A DNA stretch of 64,000 nucleotides from Glebionis coronaria (taxonomy: Eukaryota; Streptophyta; Magnoliopsida; Asterales; Asteraceae), in NCBI GenBank assembly GCA_025667525.1, contig JANFOE010000576.1, forward strand, positions 558,001-622,000, written 5' to 3'. Below are positions 11,801 through 21,383 of this stretch, piece by piece (positions within the stretch are counted from its first letter, which is position 1; the number at the start of each line of letters is the position of its first letter). The position numbers were made by a program, and so were the translations under genes. Below the pieces are notes generated by a model. That model had not been told where the DNA came from and did not search any database. It worked only from the letters and a program-made list of their open reading frames with translations.

Positions 11801-12107
11801 AGGACATTGTGTACGTTGTTTAAATCTTGCTAAGGAAGAGACAACTAAAGTGATTCCTATTTTAATATTGGAAAATATAAAATAGAGAATCAAAAGAGTT
11901 TAGGATAAAACCGGAAAGACGGGTACACGGAATCACGGGTTGTCAAAAGGCATCAAGAATGGATCTTGTAAGCTTGAATCCCTGCACATGATTAGAAAGA
12001 AGAAAACAAACAACATACTAGGGTCTCCCCCTACACTTATTATAAAAACAAGAGAAAAAGGATAGATACTGCGGGTTGCCTCCCGAGAAGCGCTTGTTTT
12101 TGTTAAC

Positions 12108-12127
12108 CGAGTCGTGAGCCTGACTCG
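12108..12127 (-). promoter_or_regulatory. Post-stop hairpin of P
   Basis: Seven nucleotides after the Gag-protease stop codon, the minus strand reads CGAGTC-AGGCTCAC-GACTCG, a 6-bp stem with an 8-nt loop. Q, W, Z and R have the same structure in the same place. Confidence 0.75.
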
Positions 12128-12134
12128 ACCTTGA

Positions 12135-15100
12135 TTAGCATAGGAAGAAGCTTGAAAGACATCCACCGGGATCAAATACATAGTTTTCGTCCATCAAATA
12201 GCATAGGCTTAAGGCGAACAAGGCAAGCCAAAGAAGAGTAGGCAAGGTTCCCTTAAGCAAAGAGGGAGCACGGTGGGAGCAAGGGTGAAGAGGTACAAGC
12301 ATATCTCCAAAGTTTCCAAAGATTTTTCCTTTTATTTCATCAGATGGATACTGAGATGGCTTAACAATTGCAATACCGGGGTCGAACACCTTTTCCTTTA
12401 GGGGAAAACAACACTTAGGCTCAGCAGATCTTGAAGAAGATCTGATCATAAATCTCGCAATCTCATCCTCAGAAGGTGGATAGAGAGGAGTTAAGACATA
12501 AGTGTTGCAGATATCGGTGTCGGCCGGCTTCTTATCCTTTGAAGCGGGTTTCTTCATATCCAAAGTAGGATAAAGACCATAATCATCAAAGTCTAAAGGA
12601 GGGGCATCACTCTCATGAGGGAAGTATGTATTGAGAAAAGTAGAAAAGTATTCCTCAAATGAGTAATCATCCAAAGTAGGATCAAGTGTTGTAGGCGGAG
12701 GATCTTCATCATGAGAAGAATCACTCGAAAGAGTATCGGCCTCATCAAAATTATCATAAGTGGGCATGTCTGGATACTCAGAAGTAAAATCAACAGAATC
12801 ATCTCCATTGGAACTAGAATCGTCATCATAATCATCAAAGATCGGTGGAGAATCATAAATTGGTGGAGGATCAGAATTGGATAGAGAATCATCCACATAA
12901 TCTTGGAACAGTGGATTATCATAGCAAGAATCGAATAGAGGATTGTTGTAGATGACAAAATCATCAAGCACATTAATCATATTCGCCGATTCTCTTCCAT
13001 AGGATTTGTTTGTGATCTTCCCCATTTCGAACACTTGTGCATCATTCCCGACCCTTAAGATTAACTTACCTTCGGCAACATCGACAAGAGCTTTTCCTGT
13101 TCTCAAGAATGGTCGACCAAGTATTAAAGGAATACGAGGATCCATTTCATAATCAACAACAACAAAATCGACCGGAAAAGTGAAGGTGCCAACTTTAATG
13201 AACACATCTTCGGCAATACCAACGGGGTAAGCGAGAGTGCGATTTGCAAGCTCAAGAGTCATCTTCGTTGGTGTAAGATCGGGTAATGATAACTTTTTCC
13301 AAACACTTAAAGGCATCAAATTTATACTTGCCCCGAGATCGGCTAAGGCCGTAAATTCGTCGGTTTGGTTAAAAGTACATGGTAGCACAAAACGACTGGG
13401 ATCTCCAAGTTTTTCCGGAAGTTCTTTAAGAAGGATTGCAGAGCAATTTTCATTCAAGCGAGTATTAACTAACTCGACCATCTTCTCCTTCTTATTAAGA
13501 AATTCCTTAAATATCTTGACAAATTGTGGCATTTGGGCAAGAGCTTCAACAAGGGTAAAGGTGACGGTCATGCCGGCAATCTTGTCCAAAAAGTTAGAGA
13601 CTTGAACGTCATTCTTAGTCAAAATTCTAGCCTTGTCGAGTCGAGAAGGGTAAGGAATGCTGGGTTTATAGGTGGAAGGTGGGGTTGGTGAAGGGTTCTT
13701 CTTGGGTACTTCTTCATGACAAGGCGGAGACGGTAATGGTGAACTAATACTAGGTGTGGGAGTAGTAGGGATAAATGGTGGTGGAGGAGGTGTAGATGGT
13801 GTAACTGGGGGTGGGATAAATGGTCCTACTAAAGTTGCTCCACTACGGGTAGTAATAGCACTCACATTCGTTCTCGGGTTGGTGACGGTGTTTGAAGGTA
13901 GAGAGCCCGAAGTAGAGGGTTGAGTGGTTGGTAAGAAACTAGCCAGCATATTCTTCAAATCATTCGTTTGAGTGCTGAAGGAGGTTTGTATATCATTTTG
14001 AAGCTCAGATCTAATGTCATTCCCTTGCTTAGTGATATCCCCTTTCAAATTGATAATTTGGCTTTGCAGATTCTTAATTTACTCTCCTTGGGTTCTCATT
14101 AAAGCTTCAACATCTTGATTAATGGGTGGGGCTTGTTGAGCGGGTGGGTGATAAGGATTAGAAGCTCTAGGTGGGATTTGGTTGCTTCTATTGTAGTTGT
14201 TGTTGGGATTGTGGTTTTGAGGAGAAAAACCGGGTGTAAGAAAGTTGTTAGAACGGTAACTTAGCAAATTCCGATCACCTTGAGGTCGGGCTTGGTAATT
14301 TTCCGGTGAATAGTTACCATTGGCCGCATACACGTTTTCTGGATTTCCTTGAGTGGAAGGACAATCAGTGTATGAGTGAGGACCGCCGCAAGTCTCACAA
14401 GAAATTGCTACAGATTTAACTTGTTGTTGTTGGTTTGTAGCGATGAGCAAGATATTTTTGTTCATTTCGGCCATCATACGGGTGAATTCGGTCATGTCGG
14501 GGTTTGCTCAAGTAGAAGAAACATTGACTCTCGGGTTATTCCTTGAAGATGCGGAGGAATCCCAATTTTTATGATGAGTAGTCATGTTCTCAATAAGCTC
14601 TCTACACTCCTCGGGTCTTCTTTTCATAAATGTGCCACCGGCGGCTGCATTAATCGTATCACGATCACGAAAAGTCAAACCGTTGTAGAAAGTATCAATT
14701 AAGGTAACGGGGAGCATGTTGTGGTTTGGACATCGATCGATCAAAACATTATATCTTTCCCAAGCATCAAAGAGAGATTCATCGGGTTCTTGCATGAAAC
14801 CGCTGATTTGATTTCGAAGGCTCGTGACCATGGATGGTGGAAAGTAGCGCGACAAAAATAGTTGAGTCATGTCGTCCCAAGTATGAATGGAATTCTTCGG
14901 GAGACGATCAAACCATTTTTCGGCGTGGTGGGATAAAGTATGTGAAAAGAGCTGTAGGCGAAGGACATCCATAGTAACACCGGGCAACTTCATGCTTTGA
15001 GTAATAGTAATGAATTTGTCGAGGTGCTTGTTGGTATCATTATCCGGTATTCCGCGGAATGGATTAGTTTGCACTTGTTGGATCATGTGATCCTTCAACG

Positions 15101-15317
15101 AAAACTCCGGAGCCGTGACTTACATCGGCGCAATCGGTCCTCCTCATCCAAACATTCTGGGTTGACAAAGCTCCTCCATTGTCCGAAGATCGGGCTGTGG
15201 AAGAACATTGTTGTTGTTATTGTTGAGGTGCGGTGGATTATTGTTGTTGTTCACACCTGCCATAGCTAAATCTTCACGAGTCTCGGGCTCTGGATAAGTT
15301 GAAGATCTAGTACGCGT
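12135..15317 (-). pseudogene. gag-pro: Gag-protease polyprotein with acidic/hydrophobic tail (element P)
   Basis: A single minus-strand frame runs from an ACG at 15317 (aligned with the ATG of Q, so the start is lost; a later in-frame ATG is at 15179) to 12135, broken by stops at about 15146 (TGA), 15122 (TAA), 14510 (TGA) and 14081 (TAA). In order it shows a retrotransposon Gag domain (about 14580-15100), a zinc knuckle CETCGGPHSYTDC (about 14365-14400), a proline-rich linker with TTRSGATLVG, a retroviral-type aspartic protease (ADLGASINLMP near 13320-13350, LILGRPFL near 13110), an Asp/Ser/Pro-rich acidic stretch, and a C-terminal part with the hydrophobic run TLPTLLWLALFALSLCYLM. There is no RT or integrase. 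The tail is conserved in Q; its function is unknown. Confidence 0.8.
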
Positions 15318-15500
15318 ACACCTGCAAAAGCAAAAGAAAAAGATACCAAAACAATAGACAATATATATACACTATAAAAATAAAATCTTTTTGGATTTAT
15401 AAAATTTTTAATTTTATGGATTTTTGAAAATTTTTAAGCAAGAAAAATAACGCTCACGAGTGAACGGATCCCAAAAAGCAACGCGTCTCTCACAGAAAAC

Positions 15501-15536
15501 CGTTAGTCTTAACGAAAAGAGCCGGCAGCGGCGCCA
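15501..15536 (-). promoter_or_regulatory. Primer-binding site (tRNA-Asp type) and leader hairpin of P
   Basis: TGGCGCCGCTGCCGG (15522-15536, minus) lies 2 bp from the 5' LTR and matches the Athila tRNA-Asp primer except for one base. Right after it an inverted repeat with arms CGTTA and TAACG (15501-15514) is present. The equivalent in Q has arms CGTTAA and TTAACG. Confidence 0.85.
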
Positions 15537-15538
15537 TT

Positions 15539-17387
15539 TGATATGAGGCTTTTACCCAATATAAAAATTAAGTTCGTTGATGTGGTCTAATCGAATTGAT
15601 TACTGGTTTAAGTGTGACTCAATTGTTTTTGGTTAAGAAAAATAGTTTGTGTCGTTGTAGTAAAGTAAAAGTGCAGAAACTTTAAAGTAAAAGGAGGTTA
15701 ATTAAATCTAAAACTAATTAAAATGTAAATGGTGCAATATTAAAATAAGGTAAGACAATTAAAATAACACTAAAGAAAAATAGCGGGAAAAGTAAATGCT
15801 TGAAAATCAAACAGAAAGTAAACAGAACCTGAGCCGGGATCCAAAATACTGTCACTATCCGGAATACCCAACAAAGTACAGTTTATCCGGAATAATGTTC
15901 AAAGAGTTATCCGGAATATTGTCACCTTATCTGGAATACCCACTAAAATAATTACCCGGAATAAACTTGATCTGCTTATCCAGAATATAGTTCGAAGGTT
16001 TATCCGGAATAAACTTTAACTAGCTTATCCGGAATAATATCAAGCCCTTATCCGGAATATCCAAACTTCCACTTATCCGGATTAATCTCCGGATACTTAT
16101 CCAGAATATCCTTTGAGATCCCTTATCCGGAATCCGCGTTCAACACCTTATCCAGGATAAATTGACTTGTGCCCCTTATCTGGAATAAATCTCCGGCTTG
16201 TTATCCGGGATAATTTTCAGGCTCTTATCCGGAATAACCTTAGACGCTTATCCTGAATATGTCCGACCTTTATCCGGAATCCAAATCGAAGCCCTATCCT
16301 GAATACCGAGACTTTGTCTTATCCGGAATAAAATGATGATCACTATCCGGAATGATTCTTCAAATGCTTATCCGGAATCTCGTGGTGGCTAGTATCCGGA
16401 ATACAAGGGTTTTACCAAAACCCGAATAAGAACTAAAATCAAATAAGCTCAAAACTAAAATTAAACAAAAATCTAATAAGCACTTATCTAAAAACTTAAC
16501 CAAATTAAATTTAAGAAAAGGCTATTAAGCCAAAATTTAAAAACTTTTAAAAACACTAAACAATAAAAATATTAAAAATCAACTTTTTATAAAAATTAAC
16601 TAATAAGCACTTGATTAAATTTTAGAAAAACAAAATAAGCTATAAAATCAATAAGCTAACAAGATCAAAAACATAAAATCATAACAAGTAATCAAATAAG
16701 CATGACAATAAGATAATAAGCACAAAGATTAAGCAAAACAAGAAAGGTAGAATGAGAGATTAAAATAAAAACTTGATTAAGATTAAGATTCAACAATTAA
16801 AGTAAAGACAAGAATTAAAAGCTTACAAATTTAAGGTGCAAGACAGGTAATTAAAGGTACAATTAAGTAAATGTGTAAGTAATTAAAGATGGAAGAACTA
16901 ATGTGTCAAATTAGCCAACAACTCCTAATGACACATTAGGAGTCTATTTATAGGTGATTAGGAAAGACTAAGCATGTGTTGGTTATTCTTCTTCTTCACG
17001 TCTTTTCGTCTTCTTAATTCTTCGACTTTTTCGACTTTGTCTCGTGATTAATAAACTCGTCTTGTAATTTCTTCATTAATTTAGACTTGAGTTCTTCAGC
17101 TTTTATTAAACTTCCGTCTTTAGACTTTTTCTTCGATAAATCTTCAGAATTGGCCTTGGACTTCCGTTCTTTTAGCACTCTTGATCTTTCGACTTCGTCT
17201 TTTGTCTTTTTCTTCGATAAAAGCCCGTGAAAGCCCGTGTTTTCCTCCCTTTTCACATTTTGATCCTAAATCACAACAAAAACACAAACCATGCATAATT
17301 CTGACATTTACGACATAAAATACACGTTTTGGCTTGGTTATTATTGTAGTTAAGTGGTAAAAAGAATGGGTGTTTACACACCTATCA
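15539..17387 (-). repeat. 5' LTR of element P
   Basis: The 1849-bp partner of the LTR at 8206-10106 is nearly identical outside small indels. It carries its own TTATCCGGAATA array (about 15840-16410), AATAAGC field and TATA/inverted repeat (16921-16952). The closest differences to the 3' LTR are in the 15735-15785 segment. Confidence 0.9.
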
Positions 17388-19277
17388 ATTATCATATATA
17401 ATCTTTGCACGTGATAAGTACCTTACACTTGTGTTTAAAAGGTGTTTATTTTACGTATCAAGTATAGCCTCATTAATTTGAGGGGGAGCTTGTGTAAATC
17501 ATGAAGATAATTGGATTTACATCTTTTTTACCAAATTTTCTTAAAATTTCATTAAATCAATTGATATTAAAAACATCGATTGGGTTAATAATTTTAATAT
17601 AGGGGAGAAAATGTGATTTAATATTGAGATCAATAATGGTTTGACTTAATGTGTTGGCTCATCCCGACATGCGCGAAATGTTTTCGAATATCGTGGCATA
17701 TGATAAGGGGGAGCAAAATGGATTTGTACTTCAAAATGGATTTCATGGTGACGTATACTTACCCACAACATCTTAATTCACGACGGTGACGATTGTGGTG
17801 ACATAAGGATGGTAGGATAGGTTAATGTCCAATGATTCTTCCAAAACCGGAGGGATCTTCCCAAGGACATTCCATAGAAATAGTAGTCCTTGGGAAAGAT
17901 GGAGAAAGATTATAAATGTAGCTGAATGCCGACCAAGTACTTAAGTTAGCACTGGAACAATCACAACAAGGTGATAGCTATGACGTATTGGTAAGCACTG
18001 AAGGGGTTGAAGAATGAAAAAGAATTGTAAAGATAAAGGGTGAAAAAAAGCAACCCTCCTTACAACCTTAGGCAGAAACCGGGTCAACACATATATTATT
18101 GAAGATACACATCATAGACCCAGTGATGTAATGTACAACCCATCCTAGCTAACTCAAATATCTCTCAAAAGGTATTTGTTTTAATCACACGGAGACAACG
18201 TATTATCTATCGATTTATTCACTCCGAATATATTGATATTAAAATAGTGGCACTCCTCTCCAGCCTCCGATCACAAAAAACCGAAATGCACGATCGAGTC
18301 TAGAGAAATTTGAGATCATCAAATATCTCATTAGGACACACTTCCATATTTCCTTGCTTCTTCGCACTCTGTGAAAAGTAAGAAAGATATTTAGAGTCCT
18401 ACACAAAATCTTCATGATCTTGCCTGAACATCCGAGTAATATGCAAGTGTTTACAATGAAGATGTAAATCCTTCTTGAGTGAACATCTAAAAGCTCATGC
18501 TAGGTGACTTGTTCGATTCTTTATGAATCAAACTTGTGATAACTGGAAAGCAACCATGGTTTAATTATTAATTGAATTTAAACACGTTCCAGGCCTCTAC
18601 GCAATATCTTAGTGATCTTGCCAAAACACTCAGAGTGACACTCTATAGTGTTCATAGTGATGAGTGGAAATCCTTCTAGTGTTAACATCAAACATCACTT
18701 GGTAGGTAACTTGAAAGATTCTATATGAATTAAGCTCGTGACAACTGGAAAGCAACGATGGTGCGATTCTTAATTGAATTTCATTTGTTCCAGGTATATG
18801 AATTGACGACTTTAATCATGCGGATAATGTTATCCAAATGATTCACTCTTTACATTCGCAGTCAGCTTTGGAAGGTCGAGTAGAGAGAACGGGTTTATCC
18901 GCAAAATCTTGTAATGGATGTTCTTAATTGAAACTACCTGCCACAAGTACGATATTTAATATCGTCCAACGGTCTTCACCGACCGGAGGTAAAAGGATAG
19001 CTAATTAGGTTGAAATGTTCAAAGCCATTTCATCTGTGTCTATGTTTTGTTGCTAATTGTCTTATGCAGCGTAACAAGACGGTGGCGTTGCGGTGTCCGA
19101 GAAGAAGTCCTCCCCGCATGCTTATACTTTCTGCACTTAATACTTTAACAAATTCAAGAAAGCCTAAAAGTCAAGTCTTCTGTTGTATCACACTCTTAAG
19201 CTTTCAAGAATTTATAAAGGTATAAGTATCTGGAACATGAAGTCACGAGGGGGCGAATATCACAAGTGATGAATGCA
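17388..19277 (+). other. Y internal non-coding region between P and Q
   Basis: Host sequence of Y resumes after the ATTAT duplication. Purine tracts like those before copia LTRs occur near 17482 (GAGGGGGAGC), 17592 and 17706. At about 18480-18795 a module with ACTGGAAAGCAAC..ATGGT and CTTAATTGAATTT..GTTCCAGG occurs twice, roughly 190 bp apart. No credible ORF; the 71-codon frame at 19010 shows nothing recognisable. Confidence 0.55.
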
Positions 19278-19720
19278 TGATAGGTGTGAAAACACCCATC
19301 CTGTCACCACTTAATTATAATAATAACCAAGCCAAAACGTGTATTTTATGTCGTAAATGTCGGAATTATGCGTGGTTTGTGTTTCTATTGTGTTTTAGGA
19401 ACAAAAGATGAAAAAGTAAGAAAACACGGGCTTTCACGGGCTTTTATCGATGAAAACGAGAAAAGACGAAGTCAAAAGATCAAGAGTGCAAAAAGAACGG
19501 AAGTCCAAGGCCTATTCTGAAGATTTATCGAAGAAAAAGTCTAAAGACGGAAGTTTAATGAAGTCGAAGAACTCAAGTCTAATTATTGAAGAAATTATAA
19601 GACAAGTTCAATTTATATCGACAAATCCCAAGACGACGTCGAGAAAGACAAAGAATTTAAATTAAGTCGAGACGAGAAAGTGAAAGAAAGAAGGAAGCAA
19701 CACATGCACTCCCCACTTCC

Positions 19721-19753
19721 TATATATACCCTCCTAATGACACATTAGGGGGG
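19721..19753 (+). promoter_or_regulatory. TATA box and inverted repeat, Q 5' LTR
   Basis: TATATATA (19721-19728) is directly followed by CCCTCCTAATG, ACA and CATTAGGGGGG, an inverted repeat with 11-bp arms and one wobble. The 3' LTR has the same at 27046-27078. Confidence 0.8.
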
Positions 19754-20246
19754 TGTTAGTTAGTTAGTCATTAGTTAGTCTTCATTTTTTTTCTTTTGTA
19801 GCTTTAATTTTTTAGAGAGAGAAAATGTTTAACTTTCTCTCACTAGCACTTCATGTTTTATCTTTTATCTTCCTTTCTAGTTTTAATCTAATCTTTACTT
19901 TTAAAAAGCTTAAACTTGTTTTAATATTAATCTTATTCTACCTTTCTTATTTTGTTTATCTTTGATTCGTGATAATCTTTGATTTTGTTTCATCTTGGAG
20001 TTCATGTGATTAAAAAGTTTATATTTTTATTCATCTCTAAGTTTTAATATGAATTGAGCTTTGAGCTTGACATGCTTATTGGCTTATTTGGTATTTAGCT
20101 TATTTGTTTTAAAGTTTTATTAAAGGTTTTGTATTTTTAAAGTCTGATTTAAAAAGTTGCTTATTTAGAGTTTTGTAAGTTTTATTCGTTCTTATTTACT
20201 TCGTTTAATTATAGTTTGGTAAGATTTCGGTTTTAGTTTATTGAAA

Positions 20247-20455
20247 GGGTGGCCTAGTGGCAAAAAATTTGTGGCTATCACTCCAAAGTGTGTGAGGTCT
20301 CAAGTTCAATTCCCACTAGGTGCATACAACTTTGAAGTGGCCACGCCAACCTCCTGAAAAGGGAGGGCTTTACCTGGTTTGAGTCTGTGTGGCGGTGGGC
20401 TCAAACCCCGTGGATTAGTCGGCCAATGAGTCGGAAATCACGGTTACCAAAAAAA
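20247..20455 (+). mobile_element. tRNA-derived SINE inserted in the Q 5' LTR
   Basis: About 209 bp are present here but absent from the Q 3' LTR, which reads TTATTGAAAAGTAGC across the same point. The insert starts GGGTGGCCTAGTGG, with a pol III box A match (TGGCCTAGTGG, 20250-20260) and box B match (GTTCAATTCCC, 20304-20314), and ends in an A run. These are the marks of a plant tRNA-derived SINE. Any target duplication is hidden in the A tract. It inserted after Q integrated, because only one LTR has it. Confidence 0.85.
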
Positions 20456-20504
20456 GTAGCTTATTTGATTGCTTATTTCGTATTGCATTCCATCGGAAAG
20501 GGGT

Positions 20505-20775
20505 TTCCCTATTCCGACCAGCATTCCGATTAGAGCCTTTATTATTCCGATAGTATTCCGATCACTGGATCGAAAAAGGGTTTCTGGATTCCGATTGGGA
20601 TTCCGATTGGACATTCCGACGTGTTTGTTTTGTTGGACATTCCGATAGCTTTAATTTTCAACGTTCCGATTGTTTCCTTTTTTCTCACATTCCGATAGGA
20701 TTTCTTTTGGGATTCCGACCATATTCCGATAGCATTCTGATGCTTATTCCGACGGGATTCCGACCAGTGTTCCAA
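20505..20775. repeat. Array of about 15 ATTCCGAT motifs (Q 5' LTR)
   Basis: Copies of ATTCCGATAG, ATTCCGATTGG and ATTCCGACC occur every 10-30 bp. The 3' LTR has the same array at about 27600-27895, with one extra copy from a local duplication. Confidence 0.85.
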
Positions 20776-21180
20776 GAGATTTGAGTTTTACTTTTACTTT
20801 CTTTTGGTTTCATTTCAAATTTTATTTTTCCCGCAATTTTTACTTAGTGTTATTTTAATTGTCTTAACTTAGATTTAATTTGAAGTTTTCATTTTATTAA
20901 GTTTTCAAAATTTACTTTTTAAAGTTTTAACTTTTCGTCATGTATTTTTAAGTATTAATTTTAGTTTTAAATTTCAAGCTTTAACTTTTACTTAACGACA
21001 TTTACATTTGCTTTTTCGATTTCATTTACATTTACATTTTTATTTTACTTGTAGTTTAAATAGATAACCTTTTCCCTTTATATTCCACCAAGAACGATTG
21101 AGTCACACTAATAACTAATAGTCAATTCGAAAAGACCGATTTCAACGAACTTCATAACTGAGTAAAATCCAGTTATTAAA

Positions 21181-21216
21181 TGGCGCCGCTGCCGGCTCTT
21201 TTCGTTAAGATTAACG
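21181..21216 (+). promoter_or_regulatory. Primer-binding site (tRNA-Asp type) and leader hairpin of Q
   Basis: TGGCGCCGCTGCCGG (21181-21195) lies 2 bp after the LTR. The next bases contain the inverted repeat CGTTAAGATTAACG (21203-21216). The following leader is almost identical to that of P until the gag start, after which the two differ. Confidence 0.85.
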
Positions 21217-21383
21217 GTTTTCTGTGAGAGACGCGTTGGATTTTGGGATCCGTTCACTCTTGAACGTTATTTTTCTTGTCTAATTTTCAAAAAATTTCAA
21301 AAATCCTAAAAAATATAAAATAGAAAAACATAAAAAACCAAAAATATTTCTTGTCTATCTTTCTTTTCCTTTTGTAGGTGTGT

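Larger units (their letters stand above)
8206..17387 (-). mobile_element. Athila-type non-autonomous retrotransposon P, complete with TSD
   Basis: Two long LTRs (8206-10106 and 15539-17387) flank an internal domain on the minus strand. The ends read TGAT...ATCA and the 5-bp target duplication ATTAT is present at 8201-8205 and 17388-17392, so the insertion is intact. The internal domain has a tRNA-Asp-type primer site, one Gag-protease frame with a unique C-terminal tail, about 2 kb of non-coding sequence and a terminal polypurine tract. RT, RNase H and integrase are absent with no sign of a deletion scar, and Q has the same layout, so this is a family feature rather than damage. Confidence 0.9.
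19278..21178 (+). repeat. 5' LTR of element Q (contains a SINE)
   Basis: This LTR is 1901 bp against 1686 bp for the 3' LTR; nearly all of the excess is the SINE insertion at 20247-20455. Both LTRs share the TATA/inverted repeat, a GCTTATTT-rich zone and an ATTCCGAT array (20505-20775 here). Confidence 0.9.

Noticed and set aside
12593..12973. 126-codon Met/Leu/Ile-rich ORF overlapping the P Gag-protease frame
   Set aside because: It is a frame shadow of the Asp-rich region; GAT/ATC codons read in another frame give Met, Ile and Leu.
20247..20320. Possible functional tRNA gene from the box A and box B matches
   Set aside because: No cloverleaf or acceptor stem can be drawn, and the empty site in the sister LTR defines a SINE insertion.
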